From positions 70,141,436 to 70,205,435 of the forward strand of contig CM059564.1 in assembly GCA_030386875.1 (NCBI GenBank): a stretch of 64,000 bases of DNA, in the 5' to 3' direction. Position 1 is the stretch's first letter. The number at the start of each line of letters is the position of its first letter. Position numbers and translations under genes: made by a program. This DNA comes from Morinoia aosen (taxonomy: Eukaryota > Arthropoda > Malacostraca > Amphipoda > Talitridae). The notes beneath the pieces were generated by a model, which saw only the letters and a list, made by a program, of their open reading frames with translations, had not been told where the DNA came from and ran no database searches. This document shows positions 47,216 to 58,587 of this stretch, in pieces.

Positions 47216-49849
47216 GTGTTACAGAAAATGCCTCACATGATGGAAATTCCCTGCCACAAACTTTTTTAGAAATAGTTTCTAGACACTCCGTAGTCGCTAA
47301 TTGATAATTTCAATACTCTGGGGTAAGTTGTTTGCGGTAGTGGCTCAGATGGCCGCTAGTAGAGCCTCGTGGTTCTTCGCGTTATTGGACAAATTTTCTC
47401 TCGAAATACGAAGTCAGCAAATGCAGAAAAAGTCGTCCCCAAAACAGACAGATCGTCTACCCCACTTCTATTGAACTGCGGGTGTGAATGTCAAGGAACT
47501 AACTCTGCTATGAATGCCAAGGAACTGCGTTAAAACTGACGTGATTTTCAATTGGGTAATATCACATCGCACACAAAAATTATTCGTTCAACAACCCAAA
47601 AATTCGGAAGTGCCGATTTACTACCGATTTTCTCGTGGAATTAGTGACGACAAAATACTTTATACTAATGAAAATTTGGTCGGACTTACGAAACCAAATT
47701 TACGCCTGCGCTGACTAATGTAATAAACAGACGTGAAATGAAAATGAGCTCATGCTTCAGTTTAATTCAAAAACCAAATATCGACAAAGCTTATTTTTAC
47801 TGAAACCAAATTCTAGAATGCCATACCTTCCAATATTTTAGTTGCATCTGACTGCCTTTTTGAACTTTTACTTTTCCTAATTGCTTGACTAATGACACAT
47901 TAAAGAGCTAAAATTTATTTTTGAATGCAAACCAAAAACAAAAATCTTTCAGGGTCTAATCAATGTAACAATTCCTCTTAGGGCTACCCTTATTGATTCT
48001 TCGTTTATTTCGTCGTCAAATCAGAGTATCCGACCTCTGATACTTCCGAACGACACAGGATGTTACATGCAAAACATTTCAGTAAGCACAAACGAAATTT
48101 ACGCTCTGTGAACAAATGAGGTTTCCATTTTCAAAATGGGCTTCATCAAGTCATATAAACACAGGTTATCACGTCCACATAAAATTAAATATAGAAGCCC
48201 CAGAACATGCTGGTAGAAAATTAAAACCTATCACAGGATTACGAGAGCGATGCCCCAAGTACAGGCAGGTAGGAAGGAATAAGCAGCGACCACGCATCAG
48301 CTGCAGGACAGGCTCTTTCAGGTGTCAACAACAGTGCTGCCAACAAAGAACAGACTAAGCAACAGAAAACGAATTAGTAACTAAATGATATGTCACAGTC
48401 TTTTATAAAAAAAACGATCTGTGCACTGGAACCTTCTGTTTACCTGTTTCATAGAACAGCGACGTTAGAACGGTGAGAACACTCAGGCTCCAGGCAGTTA
48501 CGTGGCATGGCTAGATAGAAGTAGAATTCCAGCTGCAGTAGTATGGACTGGTGTTCACCATTCTGGGAATCCTACACAATATCGTTTTTAAACACTATTT
48601 CCTCTATGAATAATGAGAAATATATTAACATTACTATGAAGTAACCTTTAATAGCATCAAGAGATCATATAAAGAACATCGTTGACCGGAATGTCATACT
48701 GATCTTTTTCTCAGTTTGATATTTTCATAATTGTTCAAGTGCTTGACTAGTTGTCAGAAACATGCGTACACTAAGTTATTCACCATAGTTTACGGCAAAA
48801 TTTATTCATTTCATGATGGGCTGCCATCGCTGCTTCGTAGCTCATTTGGCCTACAATTTCAATATTGTCGTCGTTTAGGTACATGTATTCCTCATGTATT
48901 ACTCTCTGCAATGTACATGCTTGCGGTAAATAAATCTTTCAATCGCTTAGCCCTATCATGCGAAAGTTACCGTTAATATTTTGATTAAACACCGCTATCA
49001 GATTTGCAAATTTGAGCTCATGCAATATGAACAGTAATAATTATGTCATAATTATTGAAATGAAATATATTCATGGAGAAAAAAATATTTCAATGGATAT
49101 TAATAACTTTGATTATAAGAGTCCGTTCCAATGCATATGAATCTATTTCTTCAACATATGTGCCATATTTTTAATTTCTTTGTATGTCTTTTGAATAAAG
49201 TTCTGGAATCTAAACATCTCGGTAAGTTTCACCTTTAAATTTCACTGTGCAAGCAAGAAGGGAAAATCTGCGTCTGTTAGGTTGTAATTAATACAGCCGT
49301 GATAACAAAGTAATGGTTGTAGAATAGGTAGTGTATCAAGAAAATAATAGCGAAGAATTAGGCTTTGAAATGTAGCATTTTGTATTAAATTATTTTCTGT
49401 TAAAATTGAACGTTTCGACTCAATGAGATTCTCAACAAAATGTTCTGAAACAAGTACATGCACAATGAAAATATCGAAAATAAACGTAAAAGTAAGATAA
49501 AACTAAATAAAACGGAATTAAATCCCTAGGCTATTTGCAAAGGAAAAGTGGATTAGGAGTCATTTAAAAAAGGCTTTCGCTGTAAAATATAAAGAGATTC
49601 CATAACACGCAAATCTACGGGTTTTGAAGCTGCGGCTAAAAAGTTAAAGTCATCGAATTTCATGGGAAGATTGCATCTTTCAGCATGGATTCGTACGGCT
49701 GAGTGAAAAGGCGTGAGGACGGGTGTGGCGCTCGCTCCGAAACAAAGTGCCTATTGTTAGAAAGAATGTACCTCTAACCTAAATGGGTACCCACTCGCGT
49801 CCTGAGAATTCAAATGTGATATAAATACCCCATATATAAAAATAATCAA
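47216..49849. other. Noncoding, nothing recognised
   Basis: AT-rich DNA between the LTR-like element and the LINE. No exon, RNA gene or repeat was identified. Confidence 0.3.
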
Positions 49850-49931
49850 ACTAAGAGTATAATATTCCCTCAAAAGTGTGAGAGTATTCAACCCTCGTTT
49901 ACACAACGACCGAATTCCCTCCATCCTCAAG

Positions 49932-50756
49932 ATGCCTAACAAACGACGCATTACCAACAACAGCAGCAACAACAGCATCGAGTTTGAACCGAAGTTTGGT
50001 CAATACCCTGATGTGTCTAGCCTTACGAAAGACGGTAAAGAAGTGGTTTCTGTCCTTATAAAATACTTCGATTCAGTGATGACAAAATTTAATAGTGATA
50101 TTGTTCAAGTGCAAAATGAAATAAGCCACCTTAAAACGCTATTTGAAACAAAAGAAGCGGAACACAAAAAAATTCTCGAAGAACAGAATGAGAAAATAGA
50201 TAGCTTAACCTCCCGCCTCGACCAGTTGGAAAAAAATGATCAGCGCCGAGACATTGAAGACAAAAAATGTACTCTCGTCATTTCTGGAAGGGAAATACCG
50301 CCATCTCACGCAGGCGAAATCTGTAAGGATACAGTCTGCCAGCTCCTGAAGGACAAGATCAACATTGACCTCTCCGGCACTGACATTACGTCAGCTACAA
50401 GAATGGGGAAAAAAACAATAACTGGGAATGTAGATCAAAGAAACATTGCATTTGAACTAAAACATTATAACAAAAAACGTGAAATTCTCAACGCCTGCCG
50501 AGAAAAGAAACCACAGTTCTTCTTCATAAATGAATACCTCATACCTTCACGAGCTAACGTCATGTACATTCTAAGGATGGCCAAAAGGAAATTCCCGGAT
50601 AAAGTTGGAGTCCCAAGAACACAGGATGGAAACATCTTCATATTCAACCCAGGAAACCCAGATTCAAGACGCCGCGAGATCAACACGCCAGATGACCTCG
50701 AGCAATACCTGATGCAACAACTAAACATGTCATCACAGCAGATCATGGGTGACTAG
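49932..50756 (+). CDS. LINE ORF1 protein (coiled coil plus Baculo_FP-like domain)
   Basis: An intact 274-residue frame. The ATG was chosen because it opens MPNKRR; the 18 in-frame codons before it begin with GTG. The N-terminus is basic and Ser/Asn-rich. A heptad-rich coiled coil covers about residues 45-105 and probably drives trimerisation or oligomerisation, as in other ORF1 proteins. From about 112 to 240 the pattern LVISGREIP..., an RMGKK loop, then FFINEYLIPSRANVMYILR and DGNIFIF matches the domain shared by baculovirus FP proteins and many arthropod LINE ORF1s (Baculo_FP). It is expected to bind the LINE RNA in a ribonucleoprotein particle. No stops or frameshifts. The domain name is from pattern recall. 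Confidence 0.8.
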   Translation: MPNKRRITNNSSNNSIEFEPKFGQYPDVSSLTKDGKEVVSVLIKYFDSVMTKFNSDIVQVQNEISHLKTLFETKEAEHKKILEEQNEKIDSLTSRLDQLEKNDQRRDIEDKKCTLVISGREIPPSHAGEICKDTVCQLLKDKINIDLSGTDITSATRMGKKTITGNVDQRNIAFELKHYNKKREILNACREKKPQFFFINEYLIPSRANVMYILRMAKRKFPDKVGVPRTQDGNIFIFNPGNPDSRRREINTPDDLEQYLMQQLNMSSQQIMGD

Positions 50757-51863
50757 ACTAGGTGATCCCCTAAATTAGTCAATTTCATTTTCATCCCCTA
50801 AATATGTCAATTTCGTATTAATTTAACCTCAATTAGGTATCATGTCAGTAAACCTCAACTTGATGCCAGTTCAACCTGAATCTATACAAATGTATAACAG
50901 ATGTGCTTGTAAACATTTATGACAGCTGTGTGTGAACTTTTGAAACAACGCAATCAGCAATTTTTTACCTCCCAATGTTACTGTGAATTTTTTCTCTTCT
51001 TAACCACTTAAGTATTATTACGCGTAAACCATATTAGCTGATTATATCATTGTCGTTGTAATCTTCTTATGACCTGATAATCGCTTCTGCCCTCCACTGC
51101 CATCGTACAACCATATTAGCTGATTATATCATTGTCGTTGTAATCTTCTTATAATCTGATTATATCATTGTCGTTGTAATCTTCTTATAATCTGATTATA
51201 TCATTGTCATTATAATCTACCAGCAATTTTTCACTTACCAATATTACTGTGAATTCTTCCTTATTTACCACTACAGTCATTATTACGCGTAAACCATATT
51301 AGCTGATTGTATCATTGTCATCATAATCTTTAAAACTTATTCCCTCTTGTATGTGAACTTATGAAAACGCCCTCAGCAATCTGTTTGCACCAATGTAGTG
51401 ATTTCGAACTCCAATATTATAACAAATAAATAATAGATGTGTGTGTAAACATCTATGACATCTGTGTGTCACATTTTGTAACATCGCAATTAGTAATTTT
51501 TCACCAACCAATGTTACTGTGAATTCTTCTTTATTTACCACTACAGTTATTATTACGCGTAAACCATATTAGCTGATTGTATCATTGTCGTCATAATCTT
51601 TAGAAACTTATTACCTGTTGTATGTGAACTTGCGAAAACGCCCTTAGCAATCTGTTTGCACCAATGTTGTGATATTGAACTCCATTATCACTCGCTCATG
51701 GACTGAGTTTGTGTGTACTCACGAAATCGCGCTAGATTTTTCTTTTTACTCTATTCTCTCTTACTTAATAAGCTACTTTTTAGACTGGAATATCCCTTTA
51801 AGCTTGACTCTGTATTTCGTTTTAAGCTCTATAGTACCTAATTCTTACTTTTACTTATGTTAA
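50757..51863 (+). repeat. ORF1-ORF2 spacer of tandem repeats of about 270 bases
   Basis: The spacer holds three diverged copies of a unit of about 270 bases. The marker ACGCGTAAACCATATTAGCT recurs at 51020, 51285 and 51555 (offsets 265 and 270), preceded each time by TACTGTGAATT and by a stretch ending TTATTA. Copy 1 also carries smaller duplications of a unit of about 37 bases containing ATATCATTGTCGTTGTAATC. A 64-codon hydrophobic frame (51669-51863) ends in TAA directly abutting the ATG of ORF2 (TAAATG). Confidence 0.8.
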
Positions 51864-53522
51864 ATGACTGATCACCCTGTAATATTTGAGGAAATCGATC
51901 CAGATTTCAATCATTTGAACAGAATATATCCAATCCTAAACGACTCTCAAGAGTGTAGGTATACTAATATATCAGAATTCAACGAAACTATACGAATAAC
52001 TGACCGAGATTTCTCACTCCTGTGTTGGAACTGTAGATCACTCTATCCAAAATTGGAAGAGATACAATGTACTATTACTGAACTTAAATATAACCTAGAC
52101 GTGATTAGCTTCACCGAAAGCTGGCTAGATGACTCGACAAAAGACATGATTCGATTTGAAAATTATCATAGTTACCATTCGCTAAGAAAAAACCAGCGGG
52201 GCGGAGGCATCAGCACATATATATCTAACCACATAGACTCGAGAACCATAGCAAGTGCAACCATGAATCAGGATCATATAGAATCACTCTTCGTAGAACT
52301 TTTTAGAGATGGTAAACGCATTGTGCTTGGAACGGTGTATAGGCCTCCTACAGCCTGTCCTATATCCTTCCTGAATGAATTGAATCGTATTATTTCTCAG
52401 TTCAACAGGCCCTTATACAATGACATAATAATATGCGGTGACTTCAATTATGATCTACTGAAACATGAAAGCCATGAACCAATCTCTAATTTCCTAACTA
52501 CCTTTCAGTCTCAATCCTTCCTTCCGATCATTACAAAGCCTACACGAATAACCTCAGAGTGTGCTACGCTGCTTGACAATATCTTTATGACAGACCCTAG
52601 TGATTTTCTTGCTGGAATAATTACTTCTGACTTATCAGATCACTTCCCAGTTTTTCTTATTAAGAAAAATGTCTATATTGCTTGCACCAAGGCACGGGCT
52701 GAAACTTACTCATATCGTAAAATGAACGAATCAAATCTTGAAGAAATGCGCACCGTTCTAGAAGAATCAATGCCTACATTGCACATCTCTCAACAAAACA
52801 ATAATACTACGAGCATTGATGAAGCAGTAGTAAAGTTGACTGAAACTATAATGACCGCATACAATCAGTGTTGCCCAATTGTAACTCGTACAGTTACCCC
52901 GAAAAATAAACATAAGCCCTGGATTACTAGAGACATCGTGATAAATATAAAGAAACGTCAAGCGTACCTAGCCCTCCTTTGCGAAGGACGAATATCTAGA
53001 GAAACATATAACCGATTTAGAAACTATGTAACAAACCAGATAAGAACATCAAAAAAGAACTACTTTACGCTCAAGTTTACTCAATTCAAAACTGACGTTA
53101 AAAAGACTTGGCATCTCCTTAACTCCTGCTGTAAACCGAATAATGCCGATAAAAAGAAAATTGAATATGTTGTTCAAGATAATGTAAAATATCATGAGAA
53201 GAAAGAAATTGCTAATCTCTTTAACAACTTCTTCGTAAACGTAGGGAAAACAATTGCTGATGGTATTCTAAGTGAACCTACTGATCACCTGGAATTTATG
53301 GATCATATTCGAGAACCCAACTCCTTTTTCTTTACGCCTACAAACTCCTCCGATGTAATTACGTGCATAAACAACATGAAAAATAAATCGAGTGGGTTAC
53401 AAACGTTTCCGACTAAAGTACTTAAAGTTATTGCTGACATTGTAGCCCCACTGATATCAAATATTATTAACCAGTCTCTCTTACTAGCACTTTCCCGAAC
53501 TCCCTCAAAATTGCTAGAGTAA
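51864..53522 (+). CDS. LINE ORF2, 5' part: AP endonuclease
   Basis: N-terminal part of the LINE polyprotein. The APE-type endonuclease that nicks the target DNA spans about residues 50-265. The key motifs are WNCRSL (55-60, metal-binding Asn), FTESWL (83-88, catalytic Glu), TVYRPP (157-162), GDFNYD (192-197), LLDNIF (236-241) and SDLSDHFPVF (255-264, catalytic Asp-His). A linker follows up to the start of the RT domain. Translation starts at the ATG that directly follows the TAA of a small upstream frame, which may mean reinitiation. The frame runs into a stop at 53520 because of a one-base shift at about 53471-53500; the downstream frame (-1) carries the RT. All endonuclease residues I can check are intact. 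Confidence 0.85.
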   Translation: MTDHPVIFEEIDPDFNHLNRIYPILNDSQECRYTNISEFNETIRITDRDFSLLCWNCRSLYPKLEEIQCTITELKYNLDVISFTESWLDDSTKDMIRFENYHSYHSLRKNQRGGGISTYISNHIDSRTIASATMNQDHIESLFVELFRDGKRIVLGTVYRPPTACPISFLNELNRIISQFNRPLYNDIIICGDFNYDLLKHESHEPISNFLTTFQSQSFLPIITKPTRITSECATLLDNIFMTDPSDFLAGIITSDLSDHFPVFLIKKNVYIACTKARAETYSYRKMNESNLEEMRTVLEESMPTLHISQQNNNTTSIDEAVVKLTETIMTAYNQCCPIVTRTVTPKNKHKPWITRDIVINIKKRQAYLALLCEGRISRETYNRFRNYVTNQIRTSKKNYFTLKFTQFKTDVKKTWHLLNSCCKPNNADKKKIEYVVQDNVKYHEKKEIANLFNNFFVNVGKTIADGILSEPTDHLEFMDHIREPNSFFFTPTNSSDVITCINNMKNKSSGLQTFPTKVLKVIADIVAPLISNIINQSLLLALSRTPSKLLE

Positions 53523-54865
53523 CCCCAATCTTTAAAAGTGGTGAAAAAACCTGTGTAAACAATTATCGACCTATCTCCATTCTACCAATTATTAGCAAAG
53601 TATTCGAAAAGATTGTGTATAAAAAAGTGTACTCATATTTTGAACAAAAATCATTTCTTTACGATAAACAATACGGTTTTCGCTCTAAAAAATCAACAAC
53701 ACAGGCTATATTAAATCATTTACAATTCCTCTATTCTAATATAGATGAAGGAAAGCCTGTCTTCTCTGTATTTCTTGACTTCCGAAAAGCATTTGATTGT
53801 GTGGACCATAAAATACTATTATCGAAACTACACTGTTATGGCATTCGAGGGATTGCCCATGATTGGTTCAGATCATACCTAACAAATCGGAAGCAATACG
53901 TTGTCATTGACGACGCAAAATCGGACCCACAGACAATTAGCCATGGAGTTCCACAAGGATCTGTTCTCGGGCCTCTCTTGTTTCTGATTTTTATCAATGA
54001 TATTGTAAAATCTACATCATTCTTCAAATTCATACTTTTTGCCGATGACAGTACGCTTTCTGCGGTCCTTCCGAACCAAAATCCTGCTATGATTGTGGGG
54101 AGTATAAATACTGAACTTCACAAGGTTTCATCGTGGCTCAAAGCTAATAAAATAAGCCTAAATATCGATAAAACAAATTATATTACTTTCTCATACAAGA
54201 AAGATGTATCTCTCCCATGCATTAAAATTGGCGAAGGTGAAATCGAAGAAACCAACTCATGTAAGTTTCTGGGCATCATAATAGATAAACATCTGACCTT
54301 CAAAGAGCACATCACTCATATTAGTTCTAAATTATCAAAATCCATCGGAATCCTGAATAAAGTTAAAAATTTTCTGCCTGAAACAGCTTTACAAATGCTC
54401 TACCGAACGCTCATTTCTCCATACTTGCAATACGGAATAGAAGCATGGCACGGAACTGATAAAAATAAAACCAACAAAATTTTTACTCTGCAGAAAAGGG
54501 CTGTCAGAGCGGTAAAGAACCTAGAATATAATGCTCACACAAATGATTCTTTCAAAAATTTACAAATACTTAAACTTTCGGATCTCTACAAAATCTCCAT
54601 CTGTAATTTCATTTACAAAACATTAAGAAATGATGGCGACAATAGCCTAAGACAATTATTGACTGCGCAAACTGGTCATCACGACCATTTAACCCGAAAT
54701 AGAAGTAAATTCATGCTTCCTTATTATTCAAAGGCCAGGTCGCAACACAGTATTCTCTTCGTTGGAACCAAAACTTGGAACTCTATACCTGCAGAGATCC
54801 GTGAATGTAATTTGTACACAGTATTCAAAAGACATCTTGAGTCTCACTTCCTATCAGAATACTAG
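53486..54865 (+). CDS. LINE ORF2, 3' part: reverse transcriptase (frameshifted from the endonuclease)
   Basis: Continuation of ORF2 in another frame after a probable one-base deletion. In order it shows RVTPIFKSGE and NNYRPIS (motif 1 region), YGFRSKKST, DFRKAFDCVDH (motif A with catalytic Asp), HGVPQGSVLGPLLFLIFIND (motif B), then FADDST at about 54038 (motif C, the catalytic DD), SLNIDKTNYITF and SCKFLGIIID, and the thumb-like TLISPYLQYGIEAWHG. The C-terminal domain ends FKRHLESHFLSEY. There is no RNase H domain. The reverse transcriptase would copy the LINE RNA at the nicked target. All catalytic residues are present, so only the frameshift separates this copy from an intact ORF2 of about 1000 residues. 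Confidence 0.85.
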   Translation, partial: STFPNSLKIARVTPIFKSGEKTCVNNYRPISILPIISKVFEKIVYKKVYSYFEQKSFLYDKQYGFRSKKSTTQAILNHLQFLYSNIDEGKPVFSVFLDFRKAFDCVDHKILLSKLHCYGIRGIAHDWFRSYLTNRKQYVVIDDAKSDPQTISHGVPQGSVLGPLLFLIFINDIVKSTSFFKFILFADDSTLSAVLPNQNPAMIVGSINTELHKVSSWLKANKISLNIDKTNYITFSYKKDVSLPCIKIGEGEIEETNSCKFLGIIIDKHLTFKEHITHISSKLSKSIGILNKVKNFLPETALQMLYRTLISPYLQYGIEAWHGTDKNKTNKIFTLQKRAVRAVKNLEYNAHTNDSFKNLQILKLSDLYKISICNFIYKTLRNDGDNSLRQLLTAQTGHHDHLTRNRSKFMLPYYSKARSQHSILFVGTKTWNSIPAEIRECNLYTVFKRHLESHFLSEY

Positions 54866-55101
54866 TCGTGTAAGATCACCGTGTCGAAATCTTGCCTCCT
54901 ACATGTAACTAATGATAATGTCATAATGTAACTTGCCTTGTGTACCATAACCAATCTTCTCTCTGCTCTTGAATCGTTTTATCGAACATGCTGTTAAATA
55001 TAGCCGACTTGACCTATATTGTAAAATACAGCATAAAATATCGAGTTAATTATCTCACTGATCAGTCTAATGCGAAACTAGGTTAAGTGAACTAGGTTAA
55101 A

Positions 55102-55989
55102 CTTTTGTACATCCTAGAATAACGTGATGGTAGGATGCCCTAGAAGTCGCTGAACTTATTCGGGCCCACAGGTAGCTATACTCAAAAAGGAGCAGCAAGA
55201 GGACGGTTAGTGCGATGACTTCTGCCGACATGCTCTGCAACGCCAATATGCAAGGCTCTAGTGGTAGAACCCACATACTCCGACGCACACTGTGCGAAAC
55301 TGTGTTGATAAACAATTATTACCGAAGAGATCATACCTTTCGGAAGTTTATTTTTGTAGTTGAAGAAGGAACCAATTCGATATTTATTATGAAACAGAAA
55401 ATTAGAGTAAACATAAGTAAAATATTTGGATGAAAGTTCGTACAATTCTTTTTTCATTCAATCCGATTGCTGACCGAAAAAAGTGGGATACAGAACAAAA
55501 TTTATCTTTTTTACAATAGCAACAGTAGAATTTTGGTAGTACATTCGAGTGAAAATGTTCCTGAGAGTTTCCCCAGAAAGTCGCACTGGAAAACCATTGG
55601 AATGGGAAAACCTGTTTAAGATGTTCCATTGGCTTCCATATTGAAGAACGTAGTGACAGCAATAATGCAGAGTTTGACATTCACGAGGACCAGTTTGTAC
55701 GGGATTTGATCAGCTCGAGTTTAATGATTAAGCACGTGATTTGGACCGAGCAAAAAAGGCTTTAGAAATACCAGCATGAAGGCTTAAAACGAAAAACACA
55801 CTTGGAAAATGAAGGAGTCATATTTTCGAATCAGAGAACGTAAATTCCTGCAGTACTTTCGAAATGAGAGCGGTTTTGTGTTTTGTCACGACATTTTCAT
55901 TTCAAATTAATTGCGGAACAAACACGTCATAAAGAGATAATTACTCGGCTGCTAACACAAGACCTCACAAGATTAGATTATTCGTTAGT
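55102..55989. other. Noncoding, nothing recognised
   Basis: DNA between the LINE 3' end and the TTAA element. Several overlapping short frames on both strands have no motifs or splice context. Confidence 0.3.
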
Positions 55990-55993
55990 TTAA

Positions 55994-57122
55994 GGGGGTC
56001 CTCTCGTCAAAACTGAGTTTTGATCCGATTGGTCTGAAATTTGGCCACTACATGTACTTTTGCAAGAAAAACATATTGTCCTCATGTAACTTTTTTGATT
56101 TAGGCCTTAGTTTTTTTTTTAAACTCGTTTTTTGGGTCATTTTTGGGATGTTTTCAAAAGAATAGAAGTCAATGAATTTTTATGCTAGAACAAATACAAA
56201 GACAGTTTTGGAATCCTAGAAACATTGCAAACAAACTGATAGTCCTGAATTTTTTGATTTGAAACTTTATTTTTTATAGATATGCGATATTTGATCAATA
56301 CCTAAAATATACCGAATTTTTAGGTTTTGAACTAGCATAAAAAAAGACAACGTACAAATCGGAAACGTGAGGACTATCAGTTTGTTAGAATTGTTCTAAG
56401 GATTCTAAAACTGTCTTTGTTTTTTTCCTAGCATAAAAACTCAATGACTTCTATTCTTTTGTATTTTGAAAATAAGTAACTTTACAGTATAGGCCAAAAA
56501 CAAAATATTTTGTTGAAGTGTAATATAATGGAAAATTTATGTAATTGAATGCTGTTTTCATTTTTATTTCGATAATCTCCATGCATCACATCATATTCAC
56601 ACTGTAAATTTTAATTTAAAATTTAAAAAAGAGTAAAAAATTTTTTACTTATTCCATAAAAATTATGAATTTTTTTTGTTTTCAGTCTGATTCTTATGAA
56701 ATTTGACTTATATATGTTACTTTTGAAAACAAACACAATTTCCCTCATACATTTTTTTGATTCAGGCCTTAGTTTTTGAATAAATTTGACATATTGGTTT
56801 TTAGTCCACGGGTATTGATATTTCAAAAGAATAGAACTCATTGAGTTTTTGTGCTAGATCAAAAACAAAGACAGTTTTAGAATCCTTGGAACATATCTAA
56901 CAAAATTACATTCGCAAATTTTCCATTTCTCTTTTTGTTTTCATTTTACATGGGGTCAAAATGTGCTCGAAAATTTAAGATTTTGGTCCCCTTACCCCCC
57001 CTGGGTAATTGTCCGTAGCGCTATAAAATTTTAGGACCGAATAGTCCACCACCTAAGGGTTCTTTTCCAACAATAACATGAAAAATACCCATCGGAGAGA
57101 AAAGGGGCCCCGGAGGACCCCC
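55994..57122. mobile_element. 1.13-kb non-autonomous element with TTAA flanks
   Basis: Terminal inverted repeats GGGGGTCCTC at the left and GAGGACCCCC at the right are each flanked directly by TTAA (55990-55993 and 57123-57126), the target duplication used by piggyBac and Sola3 transposons. Inside, a segment of about 95 bases containing TTCAAAAGAATAGAA, ACAAAGACAGTTTT and GAATCCT occurs directly at about 56153 and 56823 and inverted at about 56370-56463. No reading frame encodes a transposase. It is a MITE-like derivative that needs an enzyme supplied elsewhere. Confidence 0.75.
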
Positions 57123-57126
57123 TTAA

Positions 57127-57879
57127 GCTTCCCTATCCACAATAAAGGTAATCCAAAGAGAGGAAGGAAGAAGGCACTATTTAGTATGGAGGTAAGGGAA
57201 TGCGGAATCTATGCAGAAAGGACATAGAAACGGTAAAATAAGAAAGAAGCTCATGAAACATGATCAAAGTTGAAGAAGAAAGTAGTAGGTGCTGAAAAAA
57301 CAGGGCAGCAGTGAACAGAAAAAAGGTGGTCTTTAACATAACAAAAACATTTCATTTCAACAAATAAAAGGCCTACCTAACTCTCAGCTCGGGCCCTCAC
57401 ATCGTCCCCCTGAGAGCGCCAATTCCCATAGATACCATATTTGTATCCCCCTGAGGGGAGACCTCACAAGAATTTAATGGTTTGTCATACCTTAAGGTCC
57501 TAGTGCATCCTGAAAGGTTATCCTTTATTCCTTTCGCTCCTTTTATTACGAACTGATTAGAGAAGAAGTGTGAGAAACCAACTAAGCTTGAATCCACATG
57601 CAAGAAATGATGTACGAAGAATTTTAAAAACAGTTGATAGCGATAAGTGAATTACGTAGATTTCGTAGACAACTCACAAATTGTATTCACCGTACAACTA
57701 TTGTTCAACGATGCAAAAAATGCGGCAGACAGTAAAATGCGGTCGACGCGAAAACGAATCTGACGAAATATTTCTAGAAGAGGAGAAGCAAAGTATTCAC
57801 AAAACCCAAAAATATGTAAAGACACGGTTGACGTAAAAACGGAGAAAACGGAAAAGCATGGTAGGCACCAAACACAGAA
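57127..57879. other. Transition DNA, noncoding
   Basis: No gene seen. Purine-rich AGGAAG, GAAGAAG and AGAAAG words become common towards the right, where the degenerate 17-base repeat begins; the earliest units may already lie around 57830. Confidence 0.3.
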
Positions 57880-58510
57880 AAGCGGAAAAGCTAGATTTGG
57901 CAGAAATAAAAATCGGTGGCAATAAACCGGGAGAGGAGAAACTCAATTGGCGTCAATAGAGGGTAGAGGAAAATAGACGATAGGCAGAAATAACCAGTAA
58001 GCAAAAAAGCAAGCATAAATAGACGGGAGGAAAAAATACACGGTACGGAGCAACAAACGGTAACCAGAAGTAAACGGTAGGCAGCAATGGACGGTACGAC
58101 GAAATCGTTGTGGGAAACAAACAGCTGGTGAAAATAGAAGGTCGGCGGAAACAGTAGCCGGCAAAAAATTGAGGGCCGGCGGAAATAGACGACCGGCGGT
58201 AATAGATAATAAGCCGTAATAAACGATCAGCTGAAATAGAAGGTTAACGGATATAAACAGCGTGTGCAAATAGTCGGTTGGTGGAAATAAACGGTGTCCG
58301 GAAAGAGTCGGTATACGGAAATGACGGCCGACAGAACTAGACAGTAAGCGAGAACAAACGATATGGGTGAATTGACAACCGTCGGAAATAGATAGCAGTC
58401 AGAAATAGTCAATAGGACGAAATAGACGCCAGGAGGAAATAGACGGCAAGGAGAATTAACGGTTGGTGGAAATGGACGTTATGCGGTAATAGACTTAAAG
58501 GCATGAATTG
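57880..58510 (+). repeat. Degenerate minisatellite, 17-base period, about 36 units
   Basis: Successive units can be lined up as AAATAGACGGTNNGCGG, with most units exactly 16-18 bases and 4-8 differences from the consensus. Clear examples include AAATAGACGACCGGCGG, AAATAAACGGTGTCCGG and AAATAGACGCCAGGAGG. Because three units make 51 bases, a minus-strand reading frame with a repeating Leu/Phe-rich pattern appears; it is an artefact. The tract adjoins the 32-base satellite. Confidence 0.75.
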
Positions 58511-58587
58511 AAGATTAGCAACAATGGACGATGACAGACATAAGCCTCCCATAGAGGCAGAGCTGGCGGAATTTGAACTATAGTAGG

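Larger units (their letters stand above)
49850..55101 (+). mobile_element. Near-complete CR1/L2-group LINE (non-LTR retrotransposon)
   Basis: Two-ORF LINE: ORF1 at 49932-50756, a 1.1-kb spacer, then ORF2 from 51864 to 54865 with one frameshift. It has an AP-type endonuclease and a FADD-type reverse transcriptase and no RNase H, as in the CR1/L2/Daphne/Crack group. The 3' UTR is about 235 bases and ends in two copies of a 14-base unit starting AACTAGGTTAA (55074-55101), like the short tandem 3' tails of this group. The 5' end is not defined by sequence; I placed it just before ORF1. No target-site duplication was found. The single frameshift suggests a fairly recent insertion. Confidence 0.8.

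Noticed and set aside
57943-58269. 108-codon Leu/Phe-rich minus-strand frame that looks like a membrane protein
   Set aside because: It follows the 17-base minisatellite (51 bases equal 17 codons), so the pattern is repeat-derived.
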